Assembly (NCBI GenBank): GCA_964607835.1
Contig: CAZSLL010000003.1
Span: 1 to 64,000 of the forward strand
DNA from: DAOVFN01 sp964607835
GTDB taxonomy: Archaea; Aenigmatarchaeota; Aenigmatarchaeia; QMZP01
Direction of reading: 5' to 3'
DNA length: 64,000 nucleotides
The notes below the pieces were generated by a model. It ran no database searches. It saw only the letters and a program-made list of their open reading frames with translations, and was not told the origin of the DNA. The position numbers were made by a program, and so were the translations under genes. Positions 25,242 to 34,174 of this stretch are shown in pieces. Numbering within the stretch: position 1 is the first letter of the stretch; the number at the start of each line of letters is the position of its first letter.

Positions 25242-28200
25242 GTGGCTGACAAGAAAAATGCGGTGGCAGAAAAGAAAAAGAGAGACAGGAAGCCGCCTGA
25301 AGAGGATGAGGGAAAGAAGACCGAGATGGTGGCAAGGCTCAAGGAGCTCCTCCACAAGAAATACCTTAAGCAGCTCAACAAGGCCGCCCTTGAGGAAAAG
25401 GCACTTGTTATAGACTTCGCCACCCTTAGCAAGTTCTCATACGAGCTGGGAGAGGCCCTGCTCAGCCAGCCTGACTTCCTCCTGGAATGCGCCAAGGAGG
25501 CAGAGGAGGCAATAGAGGGAGTGCCCGGGCCGGTTCCGGTCAGGATTATGAGCCTGCCTGAGATGACATCCATCAGGGACCTGAGGGCCAAGCACCTCGG
25601 AAGGTTCCTCTCAGTGGAGGGCACGGTCAGGAGGGCATCTGAGATAAGGCCTGAGATACAGAAGGTTCTCTGGGAGTGCCCTGAATGCGGGGACATCATA
25701 GAGGCCTACTCAGAGGTGGGCATGATAAGGAAACCCTTTGCCTGCAACTGCGGCAACCGCACAGGGTTCATAAAGAAGCATTCAGTCCTGGTGGACACGA
25801 GGTGGGTGACCATAGAGGAGCCCTTCGAGCTCACAGAGGGTGACCGCCCCTCCCAGATAAATGTGGTCCTCAATGACGACCTTGTTTCCAGGCATGGGCG
25901 GCGCATGACAGACCCGGGGAACAGGATAAAGGTCACCGGAATCCTGAGGGAGACTCCCAAGGGAAAGATATTCTCCTCCAAGCTCGACCTCTTCATGAGC
26001 GCTAACCACGTGGAGCCCACTGAGATTGGCTGGCACATGCTGGACATCTCAGAGGAGGATGAGAAGGAAATCAAGAGGCTGGCAAAGGACCCCAAGATAT
26101 ACGACCTCCTGGTGGGCTCCCTTGCCCCAAGCCTGTACGGGCTCACTGAGATAAAGGAGAGCATAATACTCCAGCTGTTCGGCGGCGTTCCCCTGCACCT
26201 CAGGGACAAGACCCATGTCAGGGGAGACATCCACGTGCTGCTTATCGGTGACCCCGCAGCGGGAAAGTCCCAGCTCCTCAAGCTCGTCCCTGAAATAGTC
26301 CCCAGGGGCAAGTACGTGTCCGGTAAGGGGACAACAGGAGCCGGGCTGTGCACGGTCTATGACAGCCTGGTCCAGATGGAGGACGGCGGTTTTGTTAGGA
26401 TTGGTGAGCTGGTGGAGAATGAGCTCAGTGGAAACTCAAAGAGTCATTCAGAGGGGATTACCGTGGCCAGCAACCCCTCCCGCAGGAAGGTACTCAGCCT
26501 CTCGGGAAGCAGCGGCAAGCTGAAACCCATGGAAATCACCCAGTACTGGAAGATAAAGGCCCCTGGAAAGCTGGTCAGGATAACGACCAGAAGCGGAAGA
26601 GAGGTAACAGTGACCCCGGACAACCCCATACTGACCATGTGCAATGGCATTCTCGAATGGAAGAAGGCAGCACATCTCAGTGACTCTGATTACGTGGCCT
26701 CGGCGAGGGCCATTGCAAAGCCCCCTGAAAGGGATGTTCCCCTGGCTGACCTTGTCGAGGATTCTGTGCATGTGCTGGAGTCAGGGGACATAGTCAAGAG
26801 GCTTGTCCATGAGATAAGAGCCCGTGGCAGTATCAGGGAATATTCCGCAAGGTCAGGAATCAACGAAAACAGCCTTTACCATTCCTGGATAAGGAATGAT
26901 GCTGTTGGAAACCCAGACATGGGCACGCTCAGGGGAATATGCCGCGACATGGGAATGGATTACGGCGAGCTCATTCCCCCAAGGATGCGGCTCTCACAAT
27001 ACAAGGGCCATGAGATAATGCTTCCCAGGCACCTGAATGCAGACCTGATGTACATTGCAGGCCTTATTGCAGGGGATGGAAGCATATCAAGCACAGCTTA
27101 TGGCGGAATGGACATCAAATTCTGCAGCGCTGACGAATGCCTCCTCGAGTCATTCCGCCGGCTTTGCGAGAAGCATCTGAGGGCTCCGCTAAGGGAGGAG
27201 TCCAGGGGAAGGATACCTTACATGAGGTTCAGGTCCAAGATATTCGCCAGGATACTCTCAGAGCTGGGAATACCCCACGGGAAGAAGTCGTCCAGCATCA
27301 GGGTTTCGCAGATGCTCTCGTCCCTCCCTGACAGCCTCGTCCGGGCCTATCTCCAGGGCATCTTCGACACGGATGGCAGTGTGCAGCCGCGGACATCCGG
27401 CTCCAGTGTCATTGAGCTCACCACAGCCAGCAGGGAATATGCCCGCGGAATCCAGCTCCTTCTCCTGAGGTTCGGCGTATTGTCTTCGGTAAGGGAGAGG
27501 AGGGCCACAGAATCCGTCATTCATGGCAGGACTGTCAGGTCTGGCAGGAAATGGAGCCTTGAGATAAGGGGCGAAAACACATCATCCTTCGATGGTAGTG
27601 TTGGCTTCAGGCTCGCCAGGAAGTCTGCCAGACTCGATGAGCTTATTTCCTCTTCAGGGAAGAGCAACACGAATACAGATGTTGTGCCCGGGATAGCGGG
27701 ATTGCTCAGAAGGGCCAGGCTATCGGCAGGCCTCTCGGCAAAGCAGCTATACGGATACAAGAACTACACTTATGAGCGTGGTGAAAGAAGCCCTTCGCGG
27801 GTCATGCTCAAGAGAATAGCTGACAGGCTGGCTGAGCATTCCAGCGGCAGGGATGCAGAAACCCTCATGATGCTCGCCTGTTCAGATATCCTGTGGGAAA
27901 GGCCGCGAATTGGCCTCATCGACAACAAGGAGCACGAATATGTGTATGACGTGACGGTCGAGGGGGAGCACAGCTTCATGGCCAATGGGGTGATAATCCA
28001 CAACACCGCGACCGTGACCAAGGATGAGCAGTTCATGGGAGGCTGGGTGCTCGAGGCAGGGGCCATGGTGCTTGCCAACAAGGGCATGCTCGCAGTGGAC
28101 GAGTTCGAGAAGATGTCGCCAGAGGATCAGGTGGCCATGCATGAGGGCCTTGAGCAGGGCACTGTGTCCATAGCCAAGGCCTCCATTGTGGCAACACTTC

Positions 28201-28949
28201 CCGCAAAGACCTCTGTGCTTGCGGGAGGCAACCCCAAGTTCTCCAGGTTCGACCCTTACGTGCCCATCTCAAAGCAGATAACAATCACAGACACCCTGCT
28301 CTCCAGGTTCGATCTCAAGTTCGCGATCCAGGACAAGCCCCAGAGCGCGAGGGACAAGAGCGTGGTGGACCACGTCATAAAGACCAGGGAGGACGAGAAC
28401 TTCGAGGGCGCCATGCCAAAGATAGACCCTGCCTTCATAAGGAAGTACATAGCCTATGCCAGGGAGCACTGCGAGCCAAAGTTCAACAAGGAGGCAGGCA
28501 AGATTCTCAGGAACTTCTACATAAAGACCAGGAAGAGGTCAGAGGGCTCCGGCTCTGTGCCCATAACCATGAGGCAGTTCGAGGCCCTGCTCAGGCTCTC
28601 AGAGGCTTCTGCCAAGATTCAGCTCCAGCCCGAGGTCAGGAAGGAGGACGCCCAGAGGGCCATAAGGCTCATGAAATGCTCGCTCAAGCAGCTGGGGCTT
28701 GACCCCGAGACCGGCGAGATTGACATAGACCGCTCTGAGGGAGGAACCCCTGCCAGCGAGAGGTCCAAGATAAGGATTGTTCTTGACATAATCGACAAGC
28801 TCTCTGAGACCAAGAAGGAGATAGCCCTGGAGGAGCTCAGGAGCGCCGCAAGGGGAGACGGCGTGGACGACGTGGACGACATCATCGAGAGGCTCAAGAC
28901 CCAGGGCCTCCTCTTCGAGCCCTCCCCCGGATTCGTGCAGAAGGTTTAG
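25242..28949 (+). CDS. mcm: MCM replicative helicase containing an intein
   Basis: The 1235-residue precursor splits into MCM exteins (residues 1-369 and 922-1235) and a 552-residue intein. The host has the N-terminal OB/zinc domain (CPECG...CNCG), Walker A GDPAAGKSQ (about 337-345), Walker B LAVDEFEKM (about 950-958), the SRFD arginine-finger region and a C-terminal winged helix. Spliced length is about 683, normal for archaeal MCM, the hexameric 3'-5' helicase. The intein sits between GTTGAGL and TATVTKD, in the conserved segment after Walker A. The start is a GTG; the N-terminus is Lys/Glu-rich. GTGATTTAAAAATC about 45 nt upstream is the probable TATA box. Confidence 0.94.
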   Translation: MADKKNAVAEKKKRDRKPPEEDEGKKTEMVARLKELLHKKYLKQLNKAALEEKALVIDFATLSKFSYELGEALLSQPDFLLECAKEAEEAIEGVPGPVPVRIMSLPEMTSIRDLRAKHLGRFLSVEGTVRRASEIRPEIQKVLWECPECGDIIEAYSEVGMIRKPFACNCGNRTGFIKKHSVLVDTRWVTIEEPFELTEGDRPSQINVVLNDDLVSRHGRRMTDPGNRIKVTGILRETPKGKIFSSKLDLFMSANHVEPTEIGWHMLDISEEDEKEIKRLAKDPKIYDLLVGSLAPSLYGLTEIKESIILQLFGGVPLHLRDKTHVRGDIHVLLIGDPAAGKSQLLKLVPEIVPRGKYVSGKGTTGAGLCTVYDSLVQMEDGGFVRIGELVENELSGNSKSHSEGITVASNPSRRKVLSLSGSSGKLKPMEITQYWKIKAPGKLVRITTRSGREVTVTPDNPILTMCNGILEWKKAAHLSDSDYVASARAIAKPPERDVPLADLVEDSVHVLESGDIVKRLVHEIRARGSIREYSARSGINENSLYHSWIRNDAVGNPDMGTLRGICRDMGMDYGELIPPRMRLSQYKGHEIMLPRHLNADLMYIAGLIAGDGSISSTAYGGMDIKFCSADECLLESFRRLCEKHLRAPLREESRGRIPYMRFRSKIFARILSELGIPHGKKSSSIRVSQMLSSLPDSLVRAYLQGIFDTDGSVQPRTSGSSVIELTTASREYARGIQLLLLRFGVLSSVRERRATESVIHGRTVRSGRKWSLEIRGENTSSFDGSVGFRLARKSARLDELISSSGKSNTNTDVVPGIAGLLRRARLSAGLSAKQLYGYKNYTYERGERSPSRVMLKRIADRLAEHSSGRDAETLMMLACSDILWERPRIGLIDNKEHEYVYDVTVEGEHSFMANGVIIHNTATVTKDEQFMGGWVLEAGAMVLANKGMLAVDEFEKMSPEDQVAMHEGLEQGTVSIAKASIVATLPAKTSVLAGGNPKFSRFDPYVPISKQITITDTLLSRFDLKFAIQDKPQSARDKSVVDHVIKTREDENFEGAMPKIDPAFIRKYIAYAREHCEPKFNKEAGKILRNFYIKTRKRSEGSGSVPITMRQFEALLRLSEASAKIQLQPEVRKEDAQRAIRLMKCSLKQLGLDPETGEIDIDRSEGGTPASERSKIRIVLDIIDKLSETKKEIALEELRSAARGDGVDDVDDIIERLKTQGLLFEPSPGFVQKV
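26349..28004 (+). mobile_element. Intein with LAGLIDADG homing endonuclease in mcm
   Basis: Residues 370-921 of the MCM precursor. Block A begins with Cys1 (CTVYDSLVQMEDG), block B reads VTPDNPIL, and blocks F/G read EHEYVYDVTVEGEHSFMANG to a terminal His-Asn, followed by Thr as the first C-extein residue. Two LAGLIDADG motifs (YIAGLIAGDG and YLQGIFDTDG, about residues 605 and 703) mark a homing endonuclease. Near the end is an XRE-like helix-turn-helix stretch (LLRRARLSAGLSAKQLYGYK). The usual block B His is Asn here, which may affect the first splicing step. Confidence 0.93.
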
Positions 28950-29038
28950 GGAGTCATGCATAACCATCCTGGGTAAGGTTACAGGCTTCCTGGGCTGGTC
29001 ACACTATATGAATAAAACAGTTTCTCCCCAATCTGTAT

Positions 29039-30514
29039 ATGGCCAAGATTTCTGAGCGCACCTCCAGGACCTTCACAGAGTACCTCATCCTTCCCGGAAG
29101 GACATCCAGAAATGCCAGGATAGAGGACATCTCTCTGAGGAGCAGGCTCACCCATAACCTCGAGATTCCCCTTCCCTTTCTCAGCGCTGCCATGCAGTCA
29201 GTGACAGGCCACGAGTTGGCCATAGAGCTCGCCAAGCAGGGGGGCCTGGGCGTGGTGCCGGGAAGCCTTCCGGTTGAGGAGCAGGCCTCTGTCGTGAACA
29301 TGGTGAAGCGATACAAGTCAGGCTTCGTGCACAATCCCATGACAGTATCACCCGATGACCGCATATCAAGGCTTCTGGAGCTGGAGAAGAGGCACGGCCA
29401 TTCCACCTTCCCTGTTGTGGACCAGGGCAGGCTCGTTGGGCTCATAACAGAGAAGAAATACCACCCGGAGAAGGACAGGGATGTGCCGGTTTCCCAGAGG
29501 ATGCTTCCCTTTGACAAGCTCATAACAGGCAGGGAGGGCATGGGCCTGGACGAGGCCAATGACATGGTCATCCAGTCAGGCATAGGTGTCCTGCCCATAA
29601 TAGACCAGGACAGGAACCTCAAATCCGTGGTCTTTTACAGGGACCTCAAGGAGCATATTACCTTCCCTGACGCATTCGTGGACCAGGGCAAGCGGCTGAT
29701 GGTGGCGGCCGCCCTATCCACCCACCCCGAGGACATGGTGAGGGCAGAGGCCGTGGTGAAGGCAGGCGCGGACTTCCTTTGCGTGGACTCATCTGACTTG
29801 TTCTCTGACTTCGCCCAGGAGGCCCTGGAGCGATATAAGCAGTTCAGGAAGCCCATAATCGCGGGCAACATTGTCACGGCAGAGGCATTCGATTTCCTGG
29901 CAGAGGCCGGGGCGGACTGCGTCAAGATAGGCCAGGGTTCGGGCTCCATATGCACCACCAGGAGGGTCAAGTCCACGGGAAGGGGCCAGGCCACAGCTGT
30001 CATGGAAGTCGCAAAAGCCAGGGACAAATTCTTCTCTAAGACCGGGAAATACATCCCCATATGCTCTGACGGGGGAATAAGCTCCACAGGCGACATGGCC
30101 GTGGCCTTTGCTCTGGGGGCTGACCTGCTCATGATGGGCAAGTACTTCGCGGGGTTCACAGAGTCCCCCCAGGCCCTCGTTGAAAGGCCCTTCAGGGTCA
30201 TAGCAGACGGGCCAGAGGACATGAGCACGGTCAACGCCTTTGTCAAGCCCTACTGGGGCGAGGCCTCTGCCAGGGCCAAGAACATAAGGCGATACGGGCA
30301 CACAGACCCAAGGAGCTTTGTGATTGAGGGCGTGGAGGGATTCGTGCTCCACAAGGGGAGCCTTTCAGCGCAGGTGTCCAGGGATGTGCTGGCCCTGAAG
30401 GGCTCCATGAGCACAGCGGGCTGCAGGACCCTGAGTGAGCTCTACGAGAGGGCCAGGCTCGAGGTCCAGACCACGAGCTCGCACTCAGAGGGGGGGACCA
30501 GCGTGATAAAGTAG
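29039..30514 (+). CDS. guaB: Inosine-5'-monophosphate dehydrogenase
   Basis: Catalyses IMP + NAD to XMP, the committed step to GTP. The 491-residue TIM barrel has an inserted pair of CBS domains (about residues 95-210), the phosphate-binding and catalytic loop KIGQGSGSICTTR with the active Cys (about 304), the SDGGISSTGDMA phosphate site and the C-terminal flap region. Length is typical. The leaderless start at 29039 has an A/T-rich box (ATGAATAAAAC) about 25 nt upstream. It is a stand-alone gene between mcm and a pilin-like gene. Confidence 0.95.
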   Translation: MAKISERTSRTFTEYLILPGRTSRNARIEDISLRSRLTHNLEIPLPFLSAAMQSVTGHELAIELAKQGGLGVVPGSLPVEEQASVVNMVKRYKSGFVHNPMTVSPDDRISRLLELEKRHGHSTFPVVDQGRLVGLITEKKYHPEKDRDVPVSQRMLPFDKLITGREGMGLDEANDMVIQSGIGVLPIIDQDRNLKSVVFYRDLKEHITFPDAFVDQGKRLMVAAALSTHPEDMVRAEAVVKAGADFLCVDSSDLFSDFAQEALERYKQFRKPIIAGNIVTAEAFDFLAEAGADCVKIGQGSGSICTTRRVKSTGRGQATAVMEVAKARDKFFSKTGKYIPICSDGGISSTGDMAVAFALGADLLMMGKYFAGFTESPQALVERPFRVIADGPEDMSTVNAFVKPYWGEASARAKNIRRYGHTDPRSFVIEGVEGFVLHKGSLSAQVSRDVLALKGSMSTAGCRTLSELYERARLEVQTTSSHSEGGTSVIK

Positions 30515-30605
30515 CCGCTTGATGACCCTTTCAAACCAAAACCAGAAACATACGGCAAAATAACCCCAAAAATGCTTATAAACCACCTGGGACAATAATT
30601 AAAGG

Positions 30606-31112
30606 ATGTCCATGAAGAAAGCACAGTCTGCAATGGAATACCTGATGACATACGGATGGGCAATCCTGATCGTCATAATAGTGGCGGCGGCGCTCTATGC
30701 CCTGGGAATCTTCAATCCTGCGACATACACCGGAAGGATACCCACGGGTTTCACGACTCTTGGCGCCCCAGAGGACTGGGATGTCAACAGCGATGGCGAT
30801 GTAAGGATAATCCTGAACAACCGTCTGGCAAGCCAGATAACAGTGTACGAGATATCCGTTACCTCTGGCACCACAACTGACACCTGGGAAACAGTCGGCT
30901 GCACCGGGGCAGGGACCTACCTGACCATAGCACCGAACGGCCAGGTTGAACCCTCGAATACAACGTGTCCGAGCTCGAATGAGGAATACGAGCTCAACGT
31001 GGGTTCCCAGACCTCAGGAACAACCTACTCCGTAGATGTCGAGATACTCTACAATTCAGGCGGCTTCAACCACACTGAATCAGGCAAGATAACGGGCACC
31101 ATCAGCTCCTAA
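30606..31112 (+). CDS. Class III signal-peptide (pilin-like) surface protein
   Basis: A 168-residue protein with a class III signal sequence: short basic leader (MSMKK), then AQSAMEYLMTYGWAILIVII, matching the QxSxEYL pattern processed by the EppA/FlaK-type peptidase, and a hydrophobic assembly helix. The exposed domain is Thr/Ser/Asn-rich with an N-terminal DxNxDGD segment and two Cys. It is a paralogue of the protein at 61353-61817: the first 55 residues are almost identical while the exposed parts diverge. GCTTATAAACC about 28 nt upstream gives a leaderless start. Likely a filament subunit exported by the TadC platform at 61859. Confidence 0.88.
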   Translation: MSMKKAQSAMEYLMTYGWAILIVIIVAAALYALGIFNPATYTGRIPTGFTTLGAPEDWDVNSDGDVRIILNNRLASQITVYEISVTSGTTTDTWETVGCTGAGTYLTIAPNGQVEPSNTTCPSSNEEYELNVGSQTSGTTYSVDVEILYNSGGFNHTESGKITGTISS

Positions 31113-31203
31113 ACGGGCTGATTGTGTCTGACCGCCTTTAACTTTTCTTTATTTATTACTCTGCTTCTTGTTTTTATTAACCGGAAGCAGCAATACTTTT
31201 ATT

Positions 31204-31545
31204 ATGCACAAACAAGTAATAGCAGTCCGCAGGGACCTGAAGCTCTCCAGGGGAAAGCTCGCGGTCCAGGTTGCCCACGCCTCTCTGGAGGCCTACAAGA
31301 GAGTTGACTCCCGTTCCAGGGATGCCTGGGAGAGGGACGGCTCCAAGAAGGTGGTGGTGGGGGTCCAGGACCTGAGGGAACTTGAGGAGCTCCACAGGAA
31401 GGCCCGCTCCAAGAAGCTCCCCTGCGCCCTGATAAGGGATGCGGGAAGGACAGAGCTCCCCCCGGGGACGGTTACCTGCCTGGGCATAGGCCCGGTAAAT
31501 GAGGGAGAGGCGGACAGCGTGACAGGAAACCTGAAGATGATATGA
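31204..31545 (+). CDS. pth2: Peptidyl-tRNA hydrolase 2
   Basis: Archaeal/eukaryal-type peptidyl-tRNA hydrolase that recycles tRNA from peptidyl-tRNA drop-off. The 113-residue protein has the core LSRGKLAVQVAHASL, the VVGVQDLRELEEL strand-helix and the terminal LPPGTVTCLGIGP plus VTGNLKMI. The start at 31204 (MHKQVIAVRRD) is preferred over upstream in-frame codons because it matches the family N-terminus. It is 12 nt upstream of the prefoldin gene and probably co-transcribed. Confidence 0.93.
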   Translation: MHKQVIAVRRDLKLSRGKLAVQVAHASLEAYKRVDSRSRDAWERDGSKKVVVGVQDLRELEELHRKARSKKLPCALIRDAGRTELPPGTVTCLGIGPVNEGEADSVTGNLKMI

Positions 31546-31557
31546 GGAGGATTTGAC

Positions 31558-32019
31558 ATGACAAAGGACATTTCAGTGAACACCGGGGACCAGGAGAGGG
31601 TCACCCAGGAGAACGTGCAGGAGAAGTTCATGATATACCAGCTCATGGAGCGGCAGGTTGAGCAGCTCGGCGAGCACAGGAACATGGTGGACAACAGGAT
31701 GGTAGAGATAGAGACCACCCGAAACGCCCTGAACGAGATAGAGGGACTGGAGAAGGACAATGAGGCCCTTGTCCCCCTGGGAAGCGGGATATACACCAGG
31801 GTGAGGATAACAACCAAGGACGTGCTCGAGGAGCTCGGTGCAGGCACCATGCAGGAGAGCGACATAAATGGCGCCAAGGCATTCCTGGACAAGAGGAAGA
31901 AGGAGCTCGACAACGCCGGGAGCCAGATTGACGAGCAGGTTGCAGAACTCAACCGAAGGCTGGCAGAGCTCAGGCCTGAGCTCCAGAGAATAGCTGCCCA
32001 GCTTCAGGGCCAGCAGTGA
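31558..32019 (+). CDS. pfdA: Prefoldin alpha subunit
   Basis: Subunit of the hexameric prefoldin chaperone that hands unfolded proteins to the thermosome. The 153-residue protein shows two long coiled-coil helices (residues about 15-65 and 95-150) joined by a beta hairpin region (LVPLGSGIYTRVRI), the family layout. AGGAGGA lies 7 nt before the ATG. Co-transcription with pth2 is likely. The beta subunit is not in the window. Confidence 0.9.
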   Translation: MTKDISVNTGDQERVTQENVQEKFMIYQLMERQVEQLGEHRNMVDNRMVEIETTRNALNEIEGLEKDNEALVPLGSGIYTRVRITTKDVLEELGAGTMQESDINGAKAFLDKRKKELDNAGSQIDEQVAELNRRLAELRPELQRIAAQLQGQQ

Positions 32020-32489
32020 TTTCCCTGACATGATTCTCAGGTGATTGTGATTCCCAGCACCAGCTGTATGCTGTTGCCGGAATTGCCGAAACCCAGGCCC
32101 GGGAGGCGGAGGCTGCTATTCGCGGTCCGCTTCCTGAGTCGGAAGGAAGCCTCTTCTCAGAGACGCCGCGCATTCAGAGGGACATACGCTCCCGGAGCTT
32201 TCGCCTTCCGGCAGTCCCGGGCACAGGGCCCCGGCTTTTCTTAAAGCGCTGACATTCCCCGGAATAGAACCAGGGAAAACAGAGTCGGGCGAAGGAGAAA
32301 GGGTCATCCAGAAACCAAGGAATCATCCCCAATCATACCCATGTAGTCTTCATGGCGATTGGGAACACGTTTAGATAGCCCTTGCACACGCTAAGAAGGT
32401 GCCCACAATTCATTGCGGAAACGGGCCTGGTCTGCATGGCTATCTCTAAATAATTAACCTATTAGTTTAAAAAAATTCCGGTTGCCCGG
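32020..32489. other. 470-nt noncoding region with several inverted repeats
   Basis: No credible protein gene is present. GC-rich inverted repeats occur throughout (for example GGCTGC/GCAGCC-type stems near 32100-32160, CCGGGCACAGGGCCCCGG near 32220, and CCCAATC/GATTGGG at about 32330-32362). The minus strand carries an A/T-rich promoter-like stretch near 32465-32480. I looked for RNase P RNA (GAGGAAAGTCC, ACAGAA) and 5S rRNA signatures and found none. It probably holds one or more untranslated RNAs; see the entry at 32373-32445. Confidence 0.45.
32373..32445 (-). ncRNA. Candidate structured RNA of about 73 nt
   Basis: A perfect 8-bp closing stem (AGATAGCC with GGCTATCT) encloses two smaller helices (GCCC/GGGC and GCAC/GTGC, which share two bases). 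Read on the minus strand, a TATA-like TTTTTTTAAAC lies about 25 nt before the 5' side, so transcription from the rps10 side is plausible. It is tRNA-sized but lacks a TTCRA T-loop, so I do not call a tRNA. Confidence 0.35.
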
Positions 32490-32825
32490 CTACTTGTGCT
32501 CGTACTTTTCCTTGAGCTCGATGTCTATCTTTACGCCCTCTGGTATGTGAATCCTCACGACCTGCCTGAGGGCCCGCTCGTTGGAGCCTATGTCCACGAT
32601 CCTCTTGTGAATTCTCATCTCCCAGCGGTCCCAGGTTGCGTTTCCGTGCCCGGTCCCGTCTCCGCAGGGGGTCTTGAGTGTCTGTATCCTGAACTTCTTT
32701 GTGGGAAGCGGTATGGGTCCCCTTATGGAAACCCCGTATCTCTTTGCGATGTCCATAATCTGGTCTATTATGGTCTGCAGCTCCTCTGTGCTCCTTCCCG
32801 CCAGCTTAATCCTCGCGAATTCCAT
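32490..32825 (-). CDS. rps10: Ribosomal protein S10
   Basis: Small-subunit protein uS10 of the 30S head. The 111-residue protein begins MEFARIKLAGRS and contains the GPIPLPTKKF segment of the long loop and RIHIPEGVKIDIEL at the C-terminus. The start at 32825 is chosen because homologues start here and AGGTGA lies 5 nt upstream; a 10-residue longer reading exists. In many archaea S10 follows the elongation factor 1A gene; here it is last in an L18e-L13-S9-S10 cluster. Confidence 0.94.
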   Translation of the reverse strand: MEFARIKLAGRSTEELQTIIDQIMDIAKRYGVSIRGPIPLPTKKFRIQTLKTPCGDGTGHGNATWDRWEMRIHKRIVDIGSNERALRQVVRIHIPEGVKIDIELKEKYEHK

Positions 32826-32894
32826 TTCCTTCACCTTGATTGTTTTCCATGGCAAACCTTTTCTCCCCGCCCTTATGGACTGGACTGAAAGGCT

Positions 32895-33323
32895 CTATCT
32901 CTTTGACCTCTGCTTGTATCTCCTTGGACCCTGCGAGGACCTCGGGGGCTTGTGGGGTTCTGTCCTCCTGGGGTCGTAAGCCACCAGGCTCCTGTCAAGG
33001 GCAAGGTACTTCTTCCTGAGGTCTTCGCCCATGGCATGCACCAGGCCCTTTGCTATGGCCTGCCTGACCGCGTCCACCTGCCCGGTGTTGCCGCCTCCCT
33101 TGACGTTTATGCTCACGTCCCATGCCCTCCAGGCGTCTCCTGCTATCATAAGGGGCTCCTGCAGCCTGAGCCTGAACATCTCGTTCTCCACTGAGTCCAC
33201 TGGGATATTGTTGATCCTGATGCTGCCCTTTCCGGCCTTGAACCTGGCCCTTGCTATGGCCTTCTTCCTCTTGCCCACCGTGAGGAAGGCCTTCTCCTTC
33301 TTGTCCTTTTTCTCTTCAGCCAT
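32895..33323 (-). CDS. rps9: Ribosomal protein S9
   Basis: Protein uS9, whose C-terminal tail reaches the P-site tRNA. The 142-residue protein has the TVGKRKKAIARARF start, RLQEPLMIAGD, KGGGNTGQVDAVRQAIAKGL and the terminal basic QGPRRYKQRSKR typical of archaeal S9. The N-terminal 10 residues are a charged extension (AEEKKDKKEK). It follows rpl13 with a 69-nt gap that contains a perfect 8-bp hairpin. Confidence 0.95.
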   Translation of the reverse strand: MAEEKKDKKEKAFLTVGKRKKAIARARFKAGKGSIRINNIPVDSVENEMFRLRLQEPLMIAGDAWRAWDVSINVKGGGNTGQVDAVRQAIAKGLVHAMGEDLRKKYLALDRSLVAYDPRRTEPHKPPRSSQGPRRYKQRSKR

Positions 33324-33334
33324 TGTCTCTCCAT

Positions 33335-33353
33335 CAGTCGCCGCAGGCGACTG
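33335..33353. repeat. 8-bp perfect hairpin between rps9 and rpl13
   Basis: CAGTCGCC and GGCGACTG flank a 3-nt GCA loop, just before the rps9 start. In the operon transcript it lies about 12 nt upstream of the rps9 ATG and overlaps the region where a ribosome-binding site would be, so it could adjust rps9 translation. Confidence 0.6.
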
Positions 33354-33392
33354 CAGGTAACCGGTTCACTCCGGGCCTGTTATAACATCATC

Positions 33393-33821
33393 TTACCAGG
33401 TCTTCTTGGTCCCGACCTTCTGGGCCAGTTTCCCGAGCTCCATGTATTTTGACCTCAGGTTGTTCCTGGCGCCCTCGGGCCTCACGAAATCCTTTCCCTG
33501 GAGCTCCTCAGGCACGGAAAGGTACACCCTGAGCCTCTTGAGAGCCTCCCTGCCCCTGGGGGTCTTTGGGAGCATGCCCCTCACGAACCTCTTGATGACC
33601 TGGTCAGGCCTCCTGGGGTAGAAGGGCCCGTGGTATGGGTCTCCCCTCTCGGATTTCTCCCTCATTGTCCTCACGCTGTAGGAGGGGTCCCCTGACATCA
33701 CTGCCTTCTCTGCATTGACTATGTATATTGACCTGCCCTTTATAAGTTCCTTGGCTGTCACTGATGCCAGCCTTCCTGCGATGCAGTCCTGTGCGTCGTA
33801 TATATTTTCCATCTGAATCAT
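33393..33821 (-). CDS. rpl13: Ribosomal protein L13
   Basis: Large-subunit protein uL13. The 142-residue protein has DCIAGRLAS near the N-terminus, VNAEKAVMSGDPSY, the PFYPRRPDQVIKRFVRGMLP block and a C-terminal LRSKYMELGKL. The ATG at 33821 overlaps the L18e stop (ATGA), giving translational coupling; the ATG at 33812 would also fit. The order L18e-L13-S9 is conserved in archaea. Confidence 0.95.
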   Translation of the reverse strand: MIQMENIYDAQDCIAGRLASVTAKELIKGRSIYIVNAEKAVMSGDPSYSVRTMREKSERGDPYHGPFYPRRPDQVIKRFVRGMLPKTPRGREALKRLRVYLSVPEELQGKDFVRPEGARNNLRSKYMELGKLAQKVGTKKTW

Positions 33822-34174
33822 CCAAGTATCCTTACCTTCTCTCCCTTGGGGTGCTTTTTCACGAGTTCCTCGATGGTCATTACAGCGCCCTTGGCTGCCT
33901 TTATCTTTCTCTCGGCCTCGTCGCTGAACTTCAGCGCGGCTATGGTAACGGGCTTGGTGAGCTCACCCTCCCCGAGCACCGCGCCCGGGACAATTGCCAC
34001 CTGTCCCTTCTCCAGGTTCCTCTCAATGAGCTTGAGGTTGACTTCGTGCCTCTTCCTGGTGGGCTTGTTGAGCAGCCTGGCTACCGCGTCCCATATGGGA
34101 GCCTTGTTATCGCTGCTGGCCATGTGGAGACCCTTTATGGTGTCCCTGAGCACAGGGTTCTTGTTCCGAATCAT
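33818..34174 (-). CDS. rpl18e: Ribosomal protein L18e
   Basis: Archaeal/eukaryal-specific large-subunit protein eL18. The 118-residue protein contains PVLRDTIKGL, WDAVARLLNKPTRKRHEVN, the GAVLGEGELTKPVTIAALKFS strand-turn-strand and a Lys-rich end. It is first in the ribosomal operon. The likely TATA box (ACTTTTAAATACC, about 34460-34472 on the minus strand) is about 290 nt upstream, so this mRNA has an unusually long leader for a genome in which most genes look leaderless. Confidence 0.95.
   Translation of the reverse strand: MIRNKNPVLRDTIKGLHMASSDNKAPIWDAVARLLNKPTRKRHEVNLKLIERNLEKGQVAIVPGAVLGEGELTKPVTIAALKFSDEAERKIKAAKGAVMTIEELVKKHPKGEKVRILG

Noticed and set aside
32373..32445. A tRNA of about 73 nt
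   Set aside because: Closing stem and size fit, but there is no T-loop consensus and the inner helices do not form D and anticodon arms.
32020..32489. RNase P RNA in the noncoding gap
   Set aside because: The conserved GAGGAAAGTCC and ACAGAA elements were not found on either strand.
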